Assembly (NCBI GenBank): GCA_030431525.1
Contig: JAUIJC010000009.1
Location: 51,064 to 115,063 of the forward strand
Direction of reading: 5' to 3'
DNA: 64,000 bases
Origin: Bacteroidia bacterium
GTDB lineage: Bacteria; Bacteroidota; Bacteroidia; Cytophagales; JAAEPT01
The notes under the pieces were generated by a model, which was given only the letters and a program-made list of their open reading frames with translations, searched no databases and had not been told where the DNA came from. The position numbers and the translations under genes were made by a program. This document shows, in pieces, positions 59,182-64,000 of this stretch (the first letter of the stretch is position 1; every line of letters begins with the position of its first letter).

Positions 59182-60512
59182 AGGTTTTGATGATTACATA
59201 CGAATATCCTCCGTTGAATTCAGGCGGATCTCATCGACCTTTTCGTTTCTCCCAAGAATTGAGCACACTGGGCCTTGAGCCAATCGTGCTTACCGTTGAC
59301 CCTTCTCATTTTTCCGAAGACAGCCTTGATAACAGCTTGTCGAATGAACAAAATGGTGTTCAAGTCATCAGAACACCATTAGACAACCCAAGTCCTCTTG
59401 ACCGTTTTGCATCTTCCTATTACTTCAACTTGGTGGGTACGGAAGCAAAACGATGGAGACGCCATTTGACGGCTACGGCAACGGATTTGTTCGACAAAAA
59501 TCCAGACATCAAAGCCGTTTACATTACCGCCCCTCCGTTCAGCATCGCTGAGCTTGGACTGGATATCGCTGAACAATTAGGGCTTCCTTCCATTTTGGAC
59601 ATGCGTGATGCTTGGAGCAATTGGTGTGTGGCGCCATATGCCAGCAGAATCCATTACCATTTGCTAAGGAAACTTGAAGCCAAGTGTATGAAGCAGGCAA
59701 CTGCAGTTGTCGCCACTTCTGACCAAACACTGAAGGATTTTCAAGCGCTTAGCGGAGCACAACCTGCCTCCAAATTTCATCTGATCACCAACTCTTACAC
59801 TGAGTCAATTTCTGATTTCAAGTCGGTTCTGCCACTGAAAAGAAGTGAAGGGAAAAAGTTGGTAATCGGTTACGTGGGAAGCTTTTATTATTCTCCGTAC
59901 CAACGGGATTTGATGTTCAAACCATGGTGGAAGAAAAAGCCACACCAGTACCTTCAGTTCGTTCCGCGCAAAGAGGACTGGCTTTATCGTTCGCCATACT
60001 TTCTTTTCAAAACCCTCCAACAGCTTAAAGAAGAAGTTCGTGACCTGTCAAGTCAGTTGGAAATACAGTTTGTCGGCAACCAGCCCGATTGGTTACCCGA
60101 AATGATTAAAGAATGTGGGATAGAAGACCTTGTCAGTCATCTTGGCAAGATGAGTCACACTGACGCCTTGGCTTTTCAGAAAAATTGTGATGCCCTCCTG
60201 ATTACTTCCTCAAAGGTGATTGGCGGACAAGATTACAGTATAGCAGGGAAGACCTTTGAATATATTTCTACCCAAAAACCGATAATTGCATTCGTAGCTG
60301 AAGGCGCCCAAAAAAGGTTGTTAGAAAAGACAGGCTTGGCATTAATGTTCAACCCTTCGAACATCAAGGAGTCTGCTGACACCCTCAAAAAAGTATTATC
60401 AGAAGGGATTGAATTAAGACCTTCTGAGAAAACCATCAAGGAACTACACATTAGCCATACGGCCAAACAATTGGAGGCGCTGATTAGAACGGTAGCCAAA
60501 AGTCATGAATAA
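59178..60512 (+). CDS. GT-B glycosyltransferase, GT4-like
   Basis: The 444-residue protein opens with MKVLMITYEYPPLNSGGSHR, the N-terminal Rossmann half of GT4 enzymes, and has AVVATSDQTLKDF and the C-terminal KTFEYISTQKPIIAFVAEGA donor-site region. It is coupled by an ATGA overlap to the preceding gene. The order in the cluster suggests serial sugar additions to one repeat unit. Confidence 0.88.
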   Translation: MKVLMITYEYPPLNSGGSHRPFRFSQELSTLGLEPIVLTVDPSHFSEDSLDNSLSNEQNGVQVIRTPLDNPSPLDRFASSYYFNLVGTEAKRWRRHLTATATDLFDKNPDIKAVYITAPPFSIAELGLDIAEQLGLPSILDMRDAWSNWCVAPYASRIHYHLLRKLEAKCMKQATAVVATSDQTLKDFQALSGAQPASKFHLITNSYTESISDFKSVLPLKRSEGKKLVIGYVGSFYYSPYQRDLMFKPWWKKKPHQYLQFVPRKEDWLYRSPYFLFKTLQQLKEEVRDLSSQLEIQFVGNQPDWLPEMIKECGIEDLVSHLGKMSHTDALAFQKNCDALLITSSKVIGGQDYSIAGKTFEYISTQKPIIAFVAEGAQKRLLEKTGLALMFNPSNIKESADTLKKVLSEGIELRPSEKTIKELHISHTAKQLEALIRTVAKSHE

Positions 60513-61329
60513 CAATAACCCTTTGGTATCCATCATCATGCCCGCCTATAACTCCGAAAACTACATTGGAGAAGCGATTTCATCTGTACTTGCCCAGACC
60601 TATCCAAACTGGGAACTACTGGTGATCAATGACGGCAGTACGGATAATACCGAAAGGCTGGTGAAGGGATTTAAGGATGAACGAATCCGCTATTTCTCAC
60701 AGGAAAACGGTGGGGTTTCCTCAGCCCGTAACAGGGGATTGAAAGCTATGAATGGAGATTTTTTCTGCTTTCTCGATTCAGACGACCTACTTCCACAGAA
60801 TAGTCTTAAAAGCCGTGTTGATGTATTAATAGCCAATGCTGACATCCACTTCGTGGACGGGCAGGTCTCTATTTTTGACGGAAAAAAAGACAATAGCGTT
60901 GGGCACTACCAACCTTCATTTCATGGATTCCCCAAATCGGAATTGATGCGCTTGAGCAACCGTTGCTTTTTTAGCCCCACATGGATGATTCGTCGAATTC
61001 CCTCAACCAATTACAAGTTTAGAGAGGGGATGACTCATGGTGAGGATCTATGGTTTTTCTTAGAAATTTCGGACCAAGGGCAATACACCTTCACCTCGGA
61101 GGAAATCCTCTATTACCGCAAACACAATGACTCGGCCATGGCTAATTTGGATGGCTTGGCCACGGGTTATAAGGAATTGTATCAGCTTGTTAAAAGCCAC
61201 TGCAAGCCCGAAGCAAAACAAAAACGCTATCTGAGATACAGGGTTTCAAGAATCATGTTCTTGAGCTTTCTCAAGGCAGGACACCCGTTAAAAGCCCTGA
61301 ACTTCTTGTTCGCCTTCACTTTATCATGA
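60505..61329 (+). CDS. Family 2 glycosyltransferase
   Basis: The 274-residue enzyme has the classic GT2 start NPLVSIIMPAYNSENYIGEA, then LLVINDGSTDNTERLV, SSARNRGLKAMNGDFFCFLD and the metal site DSDD (about residues 92-95). It overlaps the previous gene by 8 bp. Shorter than the other GT2 of the cluster, with a minimal C-terminus. Confidence 0.93.
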   Translation: MNNNNPLVSIIMPAYNSENYIGEAISSVLAQTYPNWELLVINDGSTDNTERLVKGFKDERIRYFSQENGGVSSARNRGLKAMNGDFFCFLDSDDLLPQNSLKSRVDVLIANADIHFVDGQVSIFDGKKDNSVGHYQPSFHGFPKSELMRLSNRCFFSPTWMIRRIPSTNYKFREGMTHGEDLWFFLEISDQGQYTFTSEEILYYRKHNDSAMANLDGLATGYKELYQLVKSHCKPEAKQKRYLRYRVSRIMFLSFLKAGHPLKALNFLFAFTLS

Positions 61330-62513
61330 CCATCCTCTACATCAATTACTGGAAGCTGAATGACGGACTGACACTTGCCTCAACCTTTCCGAGCCTGCGT
61401 GTCTTGTGCGAAATGGAGAAGGTGGATAAAATTGTCTTCACCACCATTGAACGAAGTGGGGATTTTGAAAATACTGTGCTGGAGGAATTAGGAGGAAAGG
61501 TCATTCACAAGCCACTTTTCCCACTGAACATCGGCCCGAATATTCTCAACAAAATCACGGACTTTGTCCGTTTCCCACAGCAGTTAAAAGCAATTGCCGA
61601 AGAGGAAAATATTGATTTGATTATCGCTCGCGGGGCACCATCTGGAGCTTTGGCTTTGAAACTGAAAAAGGCTTTGGATATTCCCTTTTATGTGGAATCT
61701 TTTGAACCTCATGCCCAATACATGTTGGAGGCAGGGGCTTGGAAGGCTTGGGATCCGAGGTACATTTTTGAGCAGAAATGGGAAGCAGAACAAAAGCAGA
61801 TTGCTGATGGCATCGTGACGGTGGCGAATAAATATGCCGATGCTTTAGTGAAGTTAGGTGTTGAAAAGAGGCGGGTTTACACCATCCCATGTGTCGTAGA
61901 TTCTAATCAGTTTGCCTTTAGTGATGATTCAAGAAGGGCGACACGAAAAGAATTAAGCATCCCTGATAAAGCCATGGTTGGCGCTTATGTAGGCAAATTT
62001 GGAGGGCTCTATTTGGATGATGAGGCGTTCACTCTTTTTGCCCAATGTTTCAAGCGTTTTAAGGATTTCCACTTACTACTCCTCACCGCTGAGTCTAAGG
62101 AAAGTATTGCCCAAAGGGCCCAGAAGCACGGGATAAGCATGGATAAGATAAAAATCTGTTTTGTCCAGCATGCAGAGGTTCCTCAGTATTTGTCAGCGAG
62201 TGACTTTGCCTTTTCATTGATGATACCATCGCCGAGCAAGGCTTTTTGCTCACCTATCAAAAATGGTGAATACTGGGCCAATGGACTACCGATTGTTTGT
62301 GCTGAAGGATTGGGCGATGATTCGGAAATCATCAAACAGGAGGGAGGGGGTGCCCTTTTTCACCCAGACGACTCCGAGAGCATGGATAAGGCGCTGGATG
62401 CCATCCAAAAGATGATTGCTCAGAAGAACTACCGCGACCATCAGGTGGCCTTGGCTAAAAAGCATCGTTCTCCAGAAATCATTCGTGAGGTGTATGAAAA
62501 GCTTTTTGGCTAA
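61326..62513 (+). CDS. GT4-type (GT-B) glycosyltransferase
   Basis: The 395-residue protein has an N-terminal Rossmann half with DLIIARGAPSGALALKLKKA and a C-terminal donor domain with MVGAYVGKFGGLYLDDEAFT. The typical GT4 Glu site is degenerate: SPIKNGEYWANGLPIVCAEG, where E in the NGEYWA pattern may serve. It overlaps the previous gene by ATGA and ends the operon, five bases from the convergent pentapeptide-repeat gene. Confidence 0.85.
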   Translation: MTILYINYWKLNDGLTLASTFPSLRVLCEMEKVDKIVFTTIERSGDFENTVLEELGGKVIHKPLFPLNIGPNILNKITDFVRFPQQLKAIAEEENIDLIIARGAPSGALALKLKKALDIPFYVESFEPHAQYMLEAGAWKAWDPRYIFEQKWEAEQKQIADGIVTVANKYADALVKLGVEKRRVYTIPCVVDSNQFAFSDDSRRATRKELSIPDKAMVGAYVGKFGGLYLDDEAFTLFAQCFKRFKDFHLLLLTAESKESIAQRAQKHGISMDKIKICFVQHAEVPQYLSASDFAFSLMIPSPSKAFCSPIKNGEYWANGLPIVCAEGLGDDSEIIKQEGGGALFHPDDSESMDKALDAIQKMIAQKNYRDHQVALAKKHRSPEIIREVYEKLFG

Positions 62514-62517
62514 ACCT

Positions 62518-63078
62518 TCACTCAATCACCAGATTATAGGCCTCCAAAAGACCTCTCAAGCCATCTGAGGAAAACTTCGCTCCGCGGATGCGGTTTGCTT
62601 CGGGGTGAATGGAGAAACCCGTGGCTGTCCTAAAATCTGCTTTTTCTACATTCGTGCGCTCGAATGCGGTGAGGCTCAAATCACTTCCTGAGAAGTCAGT
62701 CCCCGAAAAATCTGCTTCCACAAAGTCCGCCTCACGGACGGAGCAATTCACCATTTTTGTTTTTGGGAGTTTCCGCTTGAAAAAGGAGCAATAATCAAGG
62801 ATACAGCCTTTGAATGAACAGTTGAACAGGAAGTCATTGCACTGGCTGAAATCTACTCCTGTGAGCTTACAGTCCACAAAATTAACGTCCTTGACACCTG
62901 TGTTTTGCAAATTGGCCATACTGAGGTTACAAGAGTGAAACTCACACTCCATAAACTCATAGCTGGACAGATTGGCCTCGCTGAAATCACAATTGGTAAA
63001 CGTACAGGCGTCAAAAGATTTCCCTTTCAAATCACTTGCCTTTAGGCCTTCAAAGGTCTCCTCAAAAACTTGGTCCAT
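62518..63078 (-). CDS. Pentapeptide-repeat protein
   Basis: The 186-residue protein consists of A(N/D)LxF-type pentapeptides (for example ADFVEADFSGTDFSGSDLSL and FSEANLSSYEFMECEFHSCN), which build a right-handed quadrilateral beta helix. Qnr- and McbG-like members mimic DNA and protect gyrase, but most members have no known role, and the sequence does not decide. The ATG at 63078 is chosen; a TTG two codons upstream would overlap the upstream gene stop. It starts 2 bp after that stop. Confidence 0.9.
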   Translation of the reverse strand: MDQVFEETFEGLKASDLKGKSFDACTFTNCDFSEANLSSYEFMECEFHSCNLSMANLQNTGVKDVNFVDCKLTGVDFSQCNDFLFNCSFKGCILDYCSFFKRKLPKTKMVNCSVREADFVEADFSGTDFSGSDLSLTAFERTNVEKADFRTATGFSIHPEANRIRGAKFSSDGLRGLLEAYNLVIE

Positions 63079-63080
63079 AC

Positions 63081-64000
63081 TCAATCAATAATTTTCTCCT
63101 CCGCCAAAATATCTCCATTTGGGAGAATGACGCCCTCGCTCAATATAATTTTCCCTCGCCCCTTCACCTTCAACCGTCTCATTTTTCCCTCCAACTGGCT
63201 TCCCGACTCAAAGACAACGACGGATTGGTCTTTTGCCACAAGCCTTGCCCATGGTTTCAGTTCCATCTTGCAACCTGCCTTGATGGTCATTTTGGAATCA
63301 TCCTGAAGAATCACATCCGCTCCCTTCTCCAAAACGATTGTAGAGCTGTCTTGCACGGTAAAAAGGGTTAAGCTGTTAAATCGCCCCAGTGAATCCTTTA
63401 TCGTTCGTGAGAATGTATTTGAACGATTGATGAGGACTTTCTTACGCTTGTTGATGGTCAAGTCAGCTAAACCTGCTTGATGTTCGTTTCTTTTGAGTGC
63501 AATGTTTCCTGTCCACCGGACATTTTGGTCCACGATGGGCTGATCGAATTCCACTTTGATGGTCATTCTTCCCTCAGAGTCGATGGAAAGGACCTCGATG
63601 CGTAAACCATTCAAGTAAATAGGGGAGATTTCCTGCTTTTTCTTGCTGAAAGTTGGGGTATTGACGATTGGCGGGTTGCGGGCGATGGAAAGCATATCTC
63701 CCACTTGGAAGGCATCACTTCGGCGCAAACGTTTTGCCGTTGCATTTCGTCCCGTGTGTGCTCCGTAGAAAAAGCGCATGGTATCATCAACCTCCTCCCA
63801 AAGAATGGCCTGGGATTCTGTTTTAGCAGAATTAAAATTACCTCGATGTTCGATTTTCCCATCACCATCAAAATCATCGACTACAGAAGCAAACATCGGA
63901 GAAATCTGTGCCTCTACAGGTAGTCTCTTCAGGACCAGTTGCCCATCTTCATTGTATAGTATGGCAGACTCCAGCGTAGTCACTTTTCTCTCAATCGCTC
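63081..64000 (-). CDS. Unidentified protein, 5' part beyond the window
   Basis: An open frame of 306 codons runs to the right window edge without a start being required, so the real N-terminus is probably outside. The visible part has a VDDFDGDGKIEHRGNF segment like an FG-GAP calcium loop near its beginning, then a beta-rich middle, and a C-terminal stretch of short strands (VFESGSQLEGKMRRLKVKG) like a beta-helix stalk ending ILAEEKIID. No T9SS tail is seen. I do not recognise the family. Confidence 0.6.
   Translation of the reverse strand, partial: AIERKVTTLESAILYNEDGQLVLKRLPVEAQISPMFASVVDDFDGDGKIEHRGNFNSAKTESQAILWEEVDDTMRFFYGAHTGRNATAKRLRRSDAFQVGDMLSIARNPPIVNTPTFSKKKQEISPIYLNGLRIEVLSIDSEGRMTIKVEFDQPIVDQNVRWTGNIALKRNEHQAGLADLTINKRKKVLINRSNTFSRTIKDSLGRFNSLTLFTVQDSSTIVLEKGADVILQDDSKMTIKAGCKMELKPWARLVAKDQSVVVFESGSQLEGKMRRLKVKGRGKIILSEGVILPNGDILAEEKIID

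Overview
The window comes from a Bacteroidota genome, most likely a marine Cytophagales-type bacterium. The signs are several large secreted proteins ending in type IX secretion system (T9SS) sorting domains, TTG/TAnnTTTG-type promoters without clear Shine-Dalgarno sites, and many Bacteroidota-specific families (DUF4175, YicC, CsgG/LPP20 lipoproteins, BBP2-like barrel, LRR/APDG-repeat proteins). I saw no rRNA, tRNA, CRISPR array, prophage or origin. Genus-level placement is not possible from the sequence alone.

Layout. 1-974 is the 5' part of a DUF4175 membrane protein. 1.4-3.5 kb is an arsenic island (ArsR, ACR3 efflux pump, LMW-phosphatase-like arsenate reductase). 4.2-8.8 kb holds aspartate-family amino-acid genes (homoserine dehydrogenase, homoserine O-acetyltransferase, aspartokinase) around an ECF sigma factor. 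8.9-13.8 kb is housekeeping: ribH, a TPR membrane protein, pdhA, recF and an M28 peptidase. 13.8-19.2 kb has an RDD protein, a lipoprotein, an atypical Nramp transporter, Hsp20 and HtrA/Deg. 19.3-21.7 kb is a secreted GH18 chitinase. 21.9-29.7 kb has a stand-alone double-BRCT protein, a radical SAM/SPASM enzyme, DUF502, a DJ-1/PfpI protein, a CsgG-like/LPP20-like lipoprotein pair and rdgB. 30-33.7 kb has a REP-associated transposase, leuA with its attenuator, and yicC. 33.9-42.2 kb holds secreted T9SS proteins, a lipoprotein, a di-haem peroxidase and a barrel porin. 42.9-54.9 kb is a run of large secreted modular proteins sharing a 'GCDS' repeat cassette. 55-62.5 kb is a PfkB kinase followed by a tightly overlapping sulfotransferase/glycosyltransferase operon, and the window ends with a pentapeptide-repeat protein and the 3' part of an unidentified protein.

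The most notable observations lie between genes. leuA is preceded by what looks like a complete transcription attenuator: a TTG-N20-TATTTTTG promoter, a 19-residue leader peptide with seven leucines, an intrinsic terminator, and a 9-bp antiterminator pairing that overlaps the leader stop codon. A RAYT-type transposase sits among GTAG-headed palindromes, and a separate GTAG-headed inverted pair begins at the recF stop codon. Several families of imperfect inverted repeats built from short degenerate words (GACATTAG, GTACAATG, AACCATGA) occupy many intergenic gaps. An unannotated 36-codon ORF is followed directly by its own terminator at 29.8 kb, and two transporter/porin genes carry intrinsic terminators just upstream of their start codons.
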